Shown piece after piece: positions 46,260 through 55,319 of a stretch of 64,000 bases of DNA. Source of the stretch: Halpernia humi (lineage in GTDB: Bacteria; Bacteroidota; Bacteroidia; Flavobacteriales; Weeksellaceae); the NCBI RefSeq assembly GCF_900108025.1, contig NZ_FNUS01000006.1, positions 1 through 64,000 of the forward strand, in the 5' to 3' direction. A program made the translations under genes and the position numbers. Numbering within the stretch: position 1 is the stretch's first letter; each line of letters starts with the position of its first letter. The notes below the pieces were generated by a model. That model was given only the letters and a program-made list of their open reading frames with translations, did not search any database and was not told the DNA's origin.

Positions 46260-46584
46260 TGTAAAGTTTTTTTAAACATTAATTTTCTTCCCTTCAAAAG
46301 TAAAATTAAACTTCGAGGTAGCCCCGATGGTAGTGGCATCCCCGCCACGGCGGGATAGAACGAACAGCGGGTGAATTGTTTCAAAAGAGGCGGGTTTTTG
46401 TTGCTCCTAATTTTTATCCAACTAGCTATAAATAATATATTTTCGATGCTTGAATAAAAAAATATTGTAGTTATTAATATATGTTGTATCTTGCACCTGT
46501 TTATATTTGAAATCAATATTTGTTCAGTATTTGTTGCTTTTCCTTATATATACAGCAATTTTTTAATTTATAATTTTTTTTACA
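46260..46584. other. intergenic region before the RRM gene
   Basis: The 325 nt hold a GC-rich dispersed repeat (46288-46372) and the probable promoter of the RRM gene, TTG (46465-46467), 18 nt, TATCTTGC (46486-46493). The promoter implies a 5' untranslated region of about 85 nt, rich in T, which might be a site of autoregulation. No coding frame was found. Confidence 0.6.
46288..46372 (+). repeat. GC-rich dispersed palindromic repeat, copy 3
   Basis: The element runs TTCCCTTCAAAA ... TAGCCCCGAT ... GGCATCCCCGCCACGGCGGGATA ... AGCGGG, matching the minus-strand copy at 26474-26560 block by block, including the TTCCCTTCAAA edge. The core CCCGCCACGGCGGG has one change that breaks the perfect palindrome. 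Confidence 0.75.
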
Positions 46585-46920
46585 ATGAACATTTTTGTTT
46601 CAAACATCAACTATGCAACCAAAGAAGAAGCGTTGCACGATTTATTTTCTGAGTATGGAGAAGTATCTTCAGCTAAAATCATTACGGACAGAGAAACTGG
46701 GAGATCCAGAGGATTTGGTTTCGTAGAAATGGGTGACGAAGACGGCCAGCAAGCAATCGAAGGATTAAACGAGAGAGAACTTGACGGTAAAGCGTTGAAC
46801 GTTTCTGAAGCTAAGCCAAGAGAAGACAAACCAAGAAGAAGTTTCGATAATAATCGCGGCGGAGGTGGCGGTTACGGCGGCGGTGGAAACCGTGGCGGTG
46901 GCGGCGGCGGTCGTTGGTAA
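46585..46920 (+). CDS. RRM-domain RNA-binding protein with glycine-rich tail
   Basis: Small RNA-binding protein of 111 aa. The single RRM (1-77) has RNP2 'NIFVSNINY' and RNP1 'RSRGFGFVEM'. The tail (about 78-111) is charged and then Gly-rich ('RGGGGGYGGGGNRGGGGGGRW'-type, here GGGG/RGGG repeats). Proteins of this kind in Bacteroidota and cyanobacteria bind RNA and may stand in for Hfq or cold-shock factors; its targets are unknown. A strong terminator follows at 46929-46955. Confidence 0.93.
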   Translation: MNIFVSNINYATKEEALHDLFSEYGEVSSAKIITDRETGRSRGFGFVEMGDEDGQQAIEGLNERELDGKALNVSEAKPREDKPRRSFDNNRGGGGGYGGGGNRGGGGGGRW

Positions 46921-46928
46921 AACACAAG

Positions 46929-46955
46929 AAGCGGCTTATGGCCGCTTTTTTTTTT
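46929..46955 (+). terminator. rho-independent terminator of RRM gene
   Basis: AAGCGGC (46929-46935), loop TTATG and GCCGCTT (46941-46947) lead into T10. It is a canonical terminator 8 nt after the stop. Confidence 0.92.
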
Positions 46956-46988
46956 ATGGAATTTTCTCAGATTAAAATTTGAAATTTA

Positions 46989-47022
46989 AAAAAGCCAGTA
47001 TGTTTTATTTTACTGGCTTTTT
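46989..47022. terminator. bidirectional terminator between RRM and cupin genes
   Basis: AAAAAGCCAGTA (46989-47000) and TACTGGCTTTTT (47011-47022) form a perfect 12-bp stem with a 10-nt loop. A and T runs at both ends allow action on both strands; it ends the cupin transcript. Confidence 0.85.
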
Positions 47023-47040
47023 CTTTTTGAAAAACTTTTT

Positions 47041-47403
47041 TTAAATTTCTTCTTCACGATTTACCAAATCCATAGAAAAAGCAGGCAAACAAATCGCCAT
47101 GTATTCGCAAGGTTGGTCAAAAGGATTGCTGTATCGAACTCTTGCGCCTTTTTCAATTTTTATACTTTCGCCTTTTTCTAATATCACGATTTCACCATCT
47201 ATTTCAAATTGTTTTTTTCCTGAAATAATGTACGTGAATTCATCAAAATTTGGTGTTTGGAAAGGTTCTTTCCAATGTGGCGGTGCAACCATGTGCGCAA
47301 TTGAAATTTCAGGATTTTGGGTAGAATTTCCCCAAATTTCTTCTATTAATTTTCCATCGGTGGTCGGAACTACGAATGGTGATTTTTGAATTTTAAATTT
47401 CAT
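47041..47403 (-). CDS. cupin-domain protein
   Basis: Single-domain cupin (PF07883-like) of 120 aa. The first motif is weak (H in 'VAPPHWKEPFQTPNFDEFTYII'), with the Glu/Phe region 'SGKKQFEIDGEIVILEKGES' and the last strands in 'CEYMAICLPAF'. The ATG at 47403 (MKFKIQKSP) was chosen over a TTG at 47412. The role is unknown; it could bind a small molecule or sugar. Confidence 0.82.
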   Translation of the reverse strand: MKFKIQKSPFVVPTTDGKLIEEIWGNSTQNPEISIAHMVAPPHWKEPFQTPNFDEFTYIISGKKQFEIDGEIVILEKGESIKIEKGARVRYSNPFDQPCEYMAICLPAFSMDLVNREEEI

Positions 47404-47524
47404 TTTTATCAAATATTTCTTGATTTATTCTCTCGCTAATTTGGCAAATATATAAGATTTAAATTAGAAAGAATCTGCATAATCTGGAAAATCTGCTAGC
47501 GTATATTTTCAGTAATTTTATATT

Positions 47525-48316
47525 TTATCTATTGGTAAGCATTTTAAAGAAAGGATTTGTTTTTCGGTTTTGAAAACCTTGAATCATAATCACGACGAAA
47601 AGAATTAGGGATGCTAAAATAGCGGTATAAGAAATGATTTTTTGTTGGTCAAAATTTGCAACTGCAATAGCGATTAAAGCCCAAATTCCCACAGTCGCAA
47701 ATTCTCGTAAATTTCTTTTATATACTACAATTAAATTGATTATTGTTGCGATAATAATCATTACAATAGTCCAGATTTCGGGTGAAATACCGAAACCATT
47801 CCAATTAATTTTCACCAAATAAGCGGAAACATTTGCTATGCTTGCAACCGTAACCCAACCTGCATAGAAAACGAAGGGCCACCAGAGAAATGCAATAGTT
47901 TTTGCGGGTGCATCCCAAATTTCCATACGGTTATTGATAATTATTTTTAATAAAGAAAAAAGAAGCAAGAAAATTAAAATACAAGACAAACCTGTATAGC
48001 CTAAAAGCCAAAGGAAAACCCATCCGCTGTTTGCAATGCAAGAAATGATAAACCAAGGGCCAATTTTTTCAACGAAATCGTCTTCAGTATTTTTATTAAA
48101 CAAACTTCTGCCTTGGTAAATTATAAAGCCAAAAAGCAGCAAATAAATAAATCCCCAAATAGAAAAAGCATAAGCAGCCGGTGTAAATAAACTGCGAAGG
48201 CCATTAGAGACATTTCCGATGGTTTTTCCATTGATAGCACCTGTATTAGATAAATAATTAATAAAAATTGTGGATACAAGTGCAACGCTATTGGCAATTT
48301 GAAGAATTTTTTTCAT
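47525..48316 (-). CDS. TspO/MBR-like tryptophan-rich membrane protein
   Basis: Polytopic membrane protein of 263 aa with about eight helices. The pattern 'SLFTPAAYAFSIWGFIYLLL' near residues 42-61, 'WVFLWLLGYTGLS' and 'IAFLWWPFVFYAGWVTVASIAN' is that of the tryptophan-rich sensory protein family (TspO/MBR fold, extended form). TspO proteins bind porphyrins or other ligands; the role of the long form is unclear. It is divergent from the TauE/SafE gene. Confidence 0.8.
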   Translation of the reverse strand: MKKILQIANSVALVSTIFINYLSNTGAINGKTIGNVSNGLRSLFTPAAYAFSIWGFIYLLLFGFIIYQGRSLFNKNTEDDFVEKIGPWFIISCIANSGWVFLWLLGYTGLSCILIFLLLFSLLKIIINNRMEIWDAPAKTIAFLWWPFVFYAGWVTVASIANVSAYLVKINWNGFGISPEIWTIVMIIIATIINLIVVYKRNLREFATVGIWALIAIAVANFDQQKIISYTAILASLILFVVIMIQGFQNRKTNPFFKMLTNR

Positions 48317-48638
48317 AATAGAGTTCTAAAATTAATAAGGTGTTTATCAAAAAAATAAGGAATATTTTCCTAAAATGGGCTTTTTTAAAAATTCGAATAA
48401 TAGTATTTGAAGCATTTTTGTAAATTACTTTCTTAATAGTTTTATGCCGAAAACCCACTTAATCTAATGGTATTGGCGAGTTCATCGTTTTTTATTAAAT
48501 TATTTGGAATCAATTTAAGTTTTTCGCAACAATTTTAATGCCTTAATTTTAAACTTTTAGAGATTTAATTTTTGTGAAGTAACAGATAAATTTAATAAAA
48601 TTAAATTAGCTTTGTAAAATTAATTTATAATAGTCAAT
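48317..48638. other. divergent intergenic region, TspO-like / TauE
   Basis: This 322-nt AT-rich spacer has a -7 element TAGCTTTG (48607-48614) ahead of the TauE/SafE gene, but no TTG at the right spacing before it. I see no repeat, RNA gene or coding frame. Confidence 0.5.
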
Positions 48639-49475
48639 ATGTCTGCGGAGATTTTCATAGTTTTAATAGTTATTATCAGTTTTATAATAAGTCTTTACGG
48701 TTCTTTGGTTGGCTTTGGTGGCGGTATTTTTATGGTGCCGGTGCTCATTACTTTTTTTCATTATCCGCTGAATTTGGCGGTGGGTTCTTGTATGATTTCT
48801 TTAGTAGGTTCTGCATTAATCTCAACATATTATAATCGGAAAAATAGTTTTGTTGATTTTAAAATAGGAATTCTATTAGAAATTCCCACGGTAATTGGTG
48901 TTGTAGTCGGGAGTTTACTTTTAAACTATATTGCCGCAGAAAAATTAGAATATCTTTTTGCAGCAATGGTTTTCTTTTTGGGACTTTCTTTCTTTTTTAA
49001 ATTTAATAAAGATAAAAGCAATAATAAAGATGGACTTTTTGCCAAATTAAATAAAACAAAACCAGCGTTTGTAATTAAAAATCATAAAAATTTTGTGGCT
49101 TACCGCGTAAGTCTTATCATGATGATATTTTTTGGTAGCGCATCGGGAATTCTAGCAGGACTTTTTGGTGTTGGTGGTGGTTTTATGAAAACACCAATTA
49201 TGCTTAAGGTTTTTAAAATCCCGGCGAAAATAGCCACTGCAACGGCTCTATTTATGATAGTGATTACCAGTGTTACTGGCAGTTTTAGCCATTATATGCA
49301 AGGTCATATTATTTTTGAGAAGGCTTGGCCAGTTGCATTGGGATTTGCTTTAGGCGCATTTGTAGGAAAGAAATTTAATGCAAAGCTTCGAGATAAAACC
49401 TTGGAAAATATGATTGGCGGCGGATTGCTTCTTACTGCTTTGGTAATGACGGTTAATTTTATTTTTAATCGCTAA
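48639..49475 (+). CDS. sulfite exporter TauE/SafE family permease
   Basis: Membrane permease of 278 aa with about eight helices in two repeats, each marked by a glycine-rich motif: 'LVGFGGGIFMVPVLI' (near 25-39) and 'LFGVGGGFMKTPIML' (near 176-190). The family exports sulfite, sulfoacetate or other organic anions. Its neighbours do not show the substrate. It converges on the subtilase gene with only 5 nt between stops. Confidence 0.92.
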   Translation: MSAEIFIVLIVIISFIISLYGSLVGFGGGIFMVPVLITFFHYPLNLAVGSCMISLVGSALISTYYNRKNSFVDFKIGILLEIPTVIGVVVGSLLLNYIAAEKLEYLFAAMVFFLGLSFFFKFNKDKSNNKDGLFAKLNKTKPAFVIKNHKNFVAYRVSLIMMIFFGSASGILAGLFGVGGGFMKTPIMLKVFKIPAKIATATALFMIVITSVTGSFSHYMQGHIIFEKAWPVALGFALGAFVGKKFNAKLRDKTLENMIGGGLLLTALVMTVNFIFNR

Positions 49476-49480
49476 GAACT

Positions 49481-51091
49481 TTATTTCTTAATAAATTTCT
49501 CAATATATTTTGCTTTTTCAGTCTTTATTTTTAGATAATAAATGCCAGGTTGCAAGTTGTGTATATTGTTTTGATAGGTGTTTTTTAAATTTTTGATTTT
49601 TCTACCTAAGTTATCGAAAATTTCTACACTTAATAATGTTTCGCTTGATTTCACATTTAAAATATCCGTAACAGGATTGGGGTAAATTTTTAAATTATTT
49701 TGCTTTATTTCGCTGCTTGTTGCTAAAACATTATTCATTACTTCTCCGAAATTCAATATTCCAAAGCCTCTTTGGTCGTCGTGCGCAGGATAAAGGGAGG
49801 CTTTTTGTCGCAACAAATCTTTAATTGTGTCACGGTTTTCAGAATAATTGGCTTGCAATATACACGCAATTCCGCCTGCTGCTAGAGGCGTTGCAAAAGA
49901 AGTTCCGCCGCCTGAAGTAACTGCGTTGTTGAAACCCATATAAGTGATTTGTCCTCTCGTGCTTCCATCAGGTTTTATGTCGCCATTTGCATTGGGTCCA
50001 AAAGAAGAAAAAGAAGCAGCATCGCCAGTTGATGTAACTGCGCCAATAGAAAACACGTCTTTATTATCTGCAGGTGTTATTAAATAATGAAAGGCTTTAG
50101 TAGCTTCATTTCCATTGGCGGCAACTACAATAATGCCTTTTTTTGTGGCGATTTCTGCACCTCGCGCGATGAAAGAAGTTTTGCCATCCATATCAGAATA
50201 AAGTAAGTTGTATCTTGGGTCATCAAAATCATAATAGCCCAATGATGTAGAAATAATATCAACACCTTTTCTATCTGCTTCTTCCGCTGCTTCTATCCAA
50301 TAAAGTTCCTCTTGAGGTACTTCTTTTGTATTGTCTTCTGAAGCGTAAAGATAAAAATCTGCGTCTGGTGCGGAACCCACAAAAGAATTTTCTACATAGC
50401 CAGCAATCACGCCCAAACAGTAGGAGCCGTGATTGTCTAAAGTAACATTATAGATGTCTGAAGATTTATTTACAAAATTATAGCCACCTTTTATTTGATT
50501 GTTAGTGCGGATTCTGGCATAAACAGAACCAGTATCTACGGTCGGAAATCCTGTGTCAATAACTGCAATTGTAATATTTTTGCCTGTATATCCTGCGACG
50601 TGAACAGCCCGAAGATTAACTTGATCTATTTGCGCTGCACCCAAACCGTAATTGAAACTAGTTAAACTATTTTTATCAATATTTTCAAACTTATTTTCTT
50701 TTTCTTTTTTAATTATTGGTGTTGCGGGGTGAACGATGAAACTTTCCACTTTTTCCACGTAAGGTTTTGTCTTTAAATCTGCTATCTGCGCTGCATCTGC
50801 TTCCACAGCAACACCGTTTAACCATTTGGAATAATCGGTTACGGTGTATCCTAAATCTTTAATATTTTGAATATAAGTAGGTTCGATCGGAGCGTCTTGT
50901 TCTACCAATGCAATTCCTAAATTGCTTCTTCTGTCTAAAGATTTTTGGGTAAGTTCTAACGTTGGATTTGCAAAAAATGCCGCTGAATTTGGTTTATCTT
51001 TAAAATAAACAAATACCAATTCGGTTTGGGCATTTGTAAAAATACCTATCAGAAATAGAAAAATATATATAAATTTTTTCATTTTATTCAT
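49481..51091 (-). CDS. secreted subtilisin-like protease with T9SS sorting domain
   Basis: S8 serine protease of 536 aa. Signal peptide 1-21 (ending FTNAQ), an inhibitor-like propeptide (about 22-120), and a catalytic domain with Asp179 (AVIDTG), His221 (NHGSYCLG) and Ser398 (GGGTSFATP). Residues 467-536 are a type A T9SS C-terminal domain ('LKIYPNPVTDILNVKSS', 'LQPGIYYLKI'), which sends the enzyme across the outer membrane. A second ATG at 51082 (MKKFIYIF) would serve as well. It is probably a nutrient-scavenging protease. Confidence 0.93.
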   Translation of the reverse strand: MNKMKKFIYIFLFLIGIFTNAQTELVFVYFKDKPNSAAFFANPTLELTQKSLDRRSNLGIALVEQDAPIEPTYIQNIKDLGYTVTDYSKWLNGVAVEADAAQIADLKTKPYVEKVESFIVHPATPIIKKEKENKFENIDKNSLTSFNYGLGAAQIDQVNLRAVHVAGYTGKNITIAVIDTGFPTVDTGSVYARIRTNNQIKGGYNFVNKSSDIYNVTLDNHGSYCLGVIAGYVENSFVGSAPDADFYLYASEDNTKEVPQEELYWIEAAEEADRKGVDIISTSLGYYDFDDPRYNLLYSDMDGKTSFIARGAEIATKKGIIVVAANGNEATKAFHYLITPADNKDVFSIGAVTSTGDAASFSSFGPNANGDIKPDGSTRGQITYMGFNNAVTSGGGTSFATPLAAGGIACILQANYSENRDTIKDLLRQKASLYPAHDDQRGFGILNFGEVMNNVLATSSEIKQNNLKIYPNPVTDILNVKSSETLLSVEIFDNLGRKIKNLKNTYQNNIHNLQPGIYYLKIKTEKAKYIEKFIKK

Positions 51092-51534
51092 TTTGTGTAA
51101 AAATAAAAAAAATGAAGTTAATATTACAGTGTTTTAAGTAAAAAAAGATGGAAATAAATTTTAATTTACTGATATTTTTTAACTGTTTTTTTAAAGATTT
51201 AATATTTTTTTTATCTTTTATCTAGACCAAGATTTAGCGCCTTTTTATAAAATATTTTGCTATCGGTTTGCAAGGTTTTTAGTTGAAGAATGTATTGTTT
51301 GCAGTTTTTGATGAAGGCGGAATCAAGATATTAAAGCCATTGCAAGTTTAAATTAGGTTTAAAATTTAAAACGATTAATTGAGAAATTTCCAATAAAAAT
51401 CATAGTTTAAAGCGGTTTAAAATTCTTAAATTTGTAAAAATTTATTTGTGAATTCGTCATTTTTTTATTGTTCTAACCTTTACAATCTAAAATAGGCGAG
51501 ACCAGATAACCTTAATAAAAATAAAAATTTACCT
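51092..51534. other. divergent intergenic region, subtilase / DegT aminotransferase
   Basis: The 443-nt AT-rich spacer contains a -7 element TAAATTTG (51427-51434), about 100 nt before the aminotransferase ATG, with no matching -33 TTG. I looked for tRNA, leader frames and repeats and saw none. Confidence 0.5.
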
Positions 51535-52662
51535 ATGAAAGCGATCCAGATGGTGGACTTACAAAGCCAATACTACAAAATAAAAAGTGATTTAGACAAT
51601 GCCTTATTAAATGTAATAGATTCTGCGGCCTTCATTAATGGCCCAGAAGTGCGAACTTTTCAGGCAGAATTAGAGCAATATCTCGATGTGAAACACGTCA
51701 TTCCCTGCGCAAATGGCACCGATGCTTTGCAAATTGCATTGATGGCGCTGGATTTAAAAGAAGGCGACGAAGTGATTACCGCAGATTTCACCTTCGCCGC
51801 AACTGTGGAAGTGATTCATCTTTTAAAATTAAAATCTGTTCTAGTTGATGTAGATTACGATACTTTCACGATGGATACCGAAAAATTGAAAGCAGCCATC
51901 ACGCCAAAAACCAAAGCCATTATTCCAGTTCATTTGTTCGGGCAATGTGCTAATATGGAAGAAATTCTGAAAATCGCAAAAGAGCATAATTTATATGTTA
52001 TTGAAGATGATGCCCAAGCCATTGGCGCGGAATTTACTTTCTCGGACGGAACAGTAAAAAAAGGTGGTACGATGGCGATTTTAGGAACAACTTCATTTTT
52101 CCCTTCGAAAAATCTTGGTTGTTATGGCGACGGCGGTGCAATTTTCACTAATGATGATGAATTAGCATTCAAAATTAGAGGTATCGTAAACCACGGCATG
52201 TACGAACGTTATTACCACGATGAGATTGGTGTAAACTCTAGATTAGACAGTTTGCAAGCCACAGTTTTAAGAAAAAAATTACCACTTTTAGATTCTTATA
52301 ACGAAGCGCGCAGAAAAGCGGCCGACTTCTATGACGAAGCATTTGCCAGCAACCCGAATATTTTAACACCCAAAAGAGCGGAATATTCTTCCCACGTTTT
52401 TCACCAATATACTTTGAGAATTACCAATGGAAAACGCAATGAATTGCGCGATTTTTTAGCCACAAAAGAAATTCCCGCGATGATTTATTATCCTGTTGCT
52501 TTAAGAAAACAAAAAGCCTATTTCCAAGATTCAGATCCCAAAGATTTTGTAAATACCGACAAACTTTTAGATGAAGTAATTTCTTTGCCGATGCACACAG
52601 AGCTAGATGAAGAACAGTTGAAATATATAACAGATTCTGTTTTGGAGTTTTTTGAAAAGTAA
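51535..52662 (+). CDS. DegT/DnrJ/EryC1/StrS-family sugar aminotransferase
   Basis: PLP-dependent aminotransferase making amino-sugars on nucleotide donors. Markers are 'CANGTDALQIALMAL' (60-73), 'VIEDDAQAIGAE' with the pyridine-binding Asp, and Lys192 in FFPSKNLG as the Schiff base. The N-terminal 'MVDLQSQYYKIKSDLDNAL' is characteristic of WecE/PseC-like sugar aminotransferases. The 375 aa is standard. Its surface-glycan pathway genes are not adjacent here; the nearest glycan cluster is 37 kb away. Confidence 0.92.
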   Translation: MKAIQMVDLQSQYYKIKSDLDNALLNVIDSAAFINGPEVRTFQAELEQYLDVKHVIPCANGTDALQIALMALDLKEGDEVITADFTFAATVEVIHLLKLKSVLVDVDYDTFTMDTEKLKAAITPKTKAIIPVHLFGQCANMEEILKIAKEHNLYVIEDDAQAIGAEFTFSDGTVKKGGTMAILGTTSFFPSKNLGCYGDGGAIFTNDDELAFKIRGIVNHGMYERYYHDEIGVNSRLDSLQATVLRKKLPLLDSYNEARRKAADFYDEAFASNPNILTPKRAEYSSHVFHQYTLRITNGKRNELRDFLATKEIPAMIYYPVALRKQKAYFQDSDPKDFVNTDKLLDEVISLPMHTELDEEQLKYITDSVLEFFEK

Positions 52663-52671
52663 ATTTTATTT

Positions 52672-53118
52672 ATGTTTAATAGGAATAATAAGACCAATAA
52701 CATCGTATTTTTAGTAATAAATACGGTGTTTTTTCTGATGTTTTTCTCAGGTTTATACCATTTAATTGACCGTCAGTTTTATTTAAGGTCGAAGGTTTCA
52801 TTATTTGATAGTTTGTTTTTTATTCTTTCCTTGATGGAATCAATTCTTTATTTGTTAGTCCTAATATTTTACTTTGTAAAATCTTCAAAAACACTTGCAT
52901 TTTTTAATGTGGCAATTGCATTAACAATTATACTTTTTTTAGCAAATGCGCTTTTAACTGCTTTCCTGTATCAAATAAATCCAGGAATTTTTTATAATAT
53001 TGGCTATGTTGGAGGTGTACTTTTAATAAGTTATTTTTTGATTCGATTTACAATAGCCATTAATAAAAATAAAATAGTAAAGAAAGATGATGAGATAAAT
53101 GAAATTGGACTTGATTAA
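52672..53118 (+). CDS. small membrane protein, unknown
   Basis: I do not recognise this 148-aa protein. Four hydrophobic segments (about 9-28, 42-66, 75-100 and 108-130) indicate an integral membrane protein; the ends are Asn- and Lys-rich. It starts 9 nt after the aminotransferase and ends 24 nt before the SemiSWEET gene, all on one strand, so the three may be co-transcribed. Confidence 0.6.
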   Translation: MFNRNNKTNNIVFLVINTVFFLMFFSGLYHLIDRQFYLRSKVSLFDSLFFILSLMESILYLLVLIFYFVKSSKTLAFFNVAIALTIILFLANALLTAFLYQINPGIFYNIGYVGGVLLISYFLIRFTIAINKNKIVKKDDEINEIGLD

Positions 53119-53142
53119 AATTTAATTAATATTTGTAATTAA

Positions 53143-53400
53143 ATGAACGAAAACATTCTCGGACTCGTCGCAGGCAGAATAACTTCAGTTTCCATGTTGC
53201 CACAGCTCTTCAAAGTTTTGAAGCAGAAAGATGCAAAAGATTTGTCTTGGTTAATGATTTGCACTTTAATTGTTGGTCTTTCACTTTGGGTTTGGTATGG
53301 CTTTCTACATCACGAATGGCCAATTATTTTATCAAATGCTTTTGCGGTTTTGGTCAATATTTGCCTTTTAATTTCATATTTTGTTTATCGTGAAAAATAA
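53143..53400 (+). CDS. SemiSWEET-type sugar transporter (PQ-loop)
   Basis: Bacterial half-SWEET of 85 aa with three helices that works as a dimer to move sugars by facilitated diffusion. The PQ-loop motif is 'SVSMLPQLFKVLKQKDAKDL' (17-36), preceded by 'GLVAGRI'. The length and helix pattern fit the family. The substrate is not evident. Confidence 0.9.
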   Translation: MNENILGLVAGRITSVSMLPQLFKVLKQKDAKDLSWLMICTLIVGLSLWVWYGFLHHEWPIILSNAFAVLVNICLLISYFVYREK

Positions 53401-53577
53401 TATTAATTCTTCAAAATTGTTTTTAATTAATTTAAAAATGTTGACGTAAGTTTTCATATTTAAACGCTTAATTATCAAGACATAGATAGATGATATTATT
53501 CTTTTTTCATAAACAAAAACCAATTTTTCATTTTAAAAAAAATAGTATCTTTGCAATTAATTATTTATAATTTTTAA

Positions 53578-54936
53578 ATGGACCCCGACAGTTTCGTCAA
53601 AATTCTTATAGCCATTCTTTTAGTTCTGTTAAATGGTTTCTTTGTTGCAGCAGAATTCTCAATAGTAAAAGTTCGATATTCTCAAATTCAGTTGAAAGCA
53701 GCTGAAGGTAATAAAATGGCCAAACAAGCCGAAAAAATTATCAAAAATCTAGACGCTTATCTTTCAGCGACACAATTGGGTATCACTTTGGCGTCGTTAG
53801 CTTTAGGTTGGGTAGGAGAGAGCGCTTTGCACGATATTTTTTTAAGTCTTTTCCATACTTTTAATATCAATTTAGCAGAAACCACTATCACAACAGTTTC
53901 TGTAATCTGTAGTTTTTTGATTATCACCATAATGCATATTGTGTTTGGAGAATTAGTTCCAAAGTCTATCGCCATTCGGAAATCTGAACCCACTACTTTT
54001 TTCATTGCAGCACCGTTAAGAATTTTTTACAATATTTTTCGCCCTTTTATTTGGTTGATGAATTCTCTTTCTAATTTCTTTTTGAGATTAATGAACATTC
54101 ATCCCGCATCAGAGCAAGAAATTCACTCGACTGAAGAACTGCAATTATTGGTGAAACAATCTGCTGCAGGTGGTGAAATTGAAGAAGAAAATTACGAAAT
54201 TATCAAAAATGCCTTTGATTTTACAGACCATTCTGCGAAACAAATAATGGTCGCGCGTCAAAATATTTTAAGCATTGATATTGAAGATTCTTTAGAAGAA
54301 ATCATGGAAATTATCATGGCAAGTGGCTATTCTAGAATTCCTGTTTACGAAGATTCTATAGATAATATTATCGGGATTTTTTATACCAAAGAAATTATTC
54401 GTGAGTTTGTAAAACGCAAAGGCGCACTTACCCACGATGATTTAAAAGGCTTAATGCGTGAAGCATTTTTTGTGGTGGGAAGTAAAAAAATATCAGATTT
54501 GCTTAAAATTTTCCAGCAGAAAAAACAGCATTTAGCAATTATTATTGATGAATTTGGTGGCACAGAAGGCATCATCACTTTAGAAGATATTTTAGAAGAA
54601 TTGGTGGGCGAAATTCAGGATGAAGAAGATGATGAGGAAACCATCGTAGATAAAGTAGGCGATAATGTTTATTGGATACAAGCCACACAACCTTTAGAAG
54701 AAATCAACGAATATTTGCCTAGCGAACTTAATGAAGAGGGTGATTTTAATACTTTATCGGGTTTTATAATGCATCATTTAAGCGATATTCCGGAAGAAAA
54801 TCAGGAATTTGACATTGAAGATTATCATTTTAAAATTTTAAAAATGAAAAATATGAGTGTTGAATTGGTAGAATTAATTTACGATCCGAAAATGGATGAT
54901 GAGATTTCTTTAGAAGATATTAATACCAATATTTAA
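53578..54936 (+). CDS. CNNM/CorC-type hemolysin family protein
   Basis: Membrane protein of 452 aa. A DUF21/CNNM domain with about four helices (1-185; 'LLNGFFVAAEFSIVKVRYSQ') is followed by two CBS domains (about 205-335; 'MVARQNILSIDIEDSLEEIM', 'QHLAIIIDEFGGTEGIITLED') and a CorC_HlyC domain (350-440). Relatives are linked to Mg2+/Co2+ efflux; 'hemolysin' is a historic label. A -7 element TATCTTTG lies at 53546-53553. The stop overlaps the clpS ATG (TAATG). Confidence 0.92.
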   Translation: MDPDSFVKILIAILLVLLNGFFVAAEFSIVKVRYSQIQLKAAEGNKMAKQAEKIIKNLDAYLSATQLGITLASLALGWVGESALHDIFLSLFHTFNINLAETTITTVSVICSFLIITIMHIVFGELVPKSIAIRKSEPTTFFIAAPLRIFYNIFRPFIWLMNSLSNFFLRLMNIHPASEQEIHSTEELQLLVKQSAAGGEIEEENYEIIKNAFDFTDHSAKQIMVARQNILSIDIEDSLEEIMEIIMASGYSRIPVYEDSIDNIIGIFYTKEIIREFVKRKGALTHDDLKGLMREAFFVVGSKKISDLLKIFQQKKQHLAIIIDEFGGTEGIITLEDILEELVGEIQDEEDDEETIVDKVGDNVYWIQATQPLEEINEYLPSELNEEGDFNTLSGFIMHHLSDIPEENQEFDIEDYHFKILKMKNMSVELVELIYDPKMDDEISLEDINTNI

Positions 54937-55244
54937 TGTACTTTTCTCCTTTTAATATTAAAGATTACGAAAGTCCGAAACGCGAGTACGAAGAAGATGT
55001 CGCTGTTTTGGAAGAATCAGATTTTGAAAATAAATTAGTGGTTTACAATGACGATTTCAACACATTTGATTTCGTGATTTCCTGTTTGGTAGAAATTTGC
55101 AAACACACTTTAGAGCAAGCCGAGCAATGCACAATGCTCATTCATTACAAAGGTAGATGCCGCGTAAAAACAGGCAGTTTAGAAATTCTAAAACCAATGC
55201 ACGAAAAGTTACTTTCCCGCGGTTTGACTAGTGAAATAGAATAA
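54936..55244 (+). CDS. clpS: ATP-dependent Clp protease adaptor ClpS
   Basis: ClpS delivers N-degron substrates to ClpA/ClpC. It shows the core 'LVVYNDDFNTFDFVISCLVEICKHTLEQAEQCTMLIHYKGRC' region (split here for length: VYNDDFNTF, then EQAEQCTMLIHYKGRC) with the N-end-rule pocket. The 102 aa is standard. It is co-translated with the CorC-type gene through a TAATG overlap; the unrelated pairing is probably just operon packing. Confidence 0.94.
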   Translation: MYFSPFNIKDYESPKREYEEDVAVLEESDFENKLVVYNDDFNTFDFVISCLVEICKHTLEQAEQCTMLIHYKGRCRVKTGSLEILKPMHEKLLSRGLTSEIE

Positions 55245-55319
55245 TTCCTTTTATTTTAAATTTTAGATTCCAGCAAAGCCTAAATAATTTAAAATCTAAA
55301 ATTCATAATCTAAAATTAT

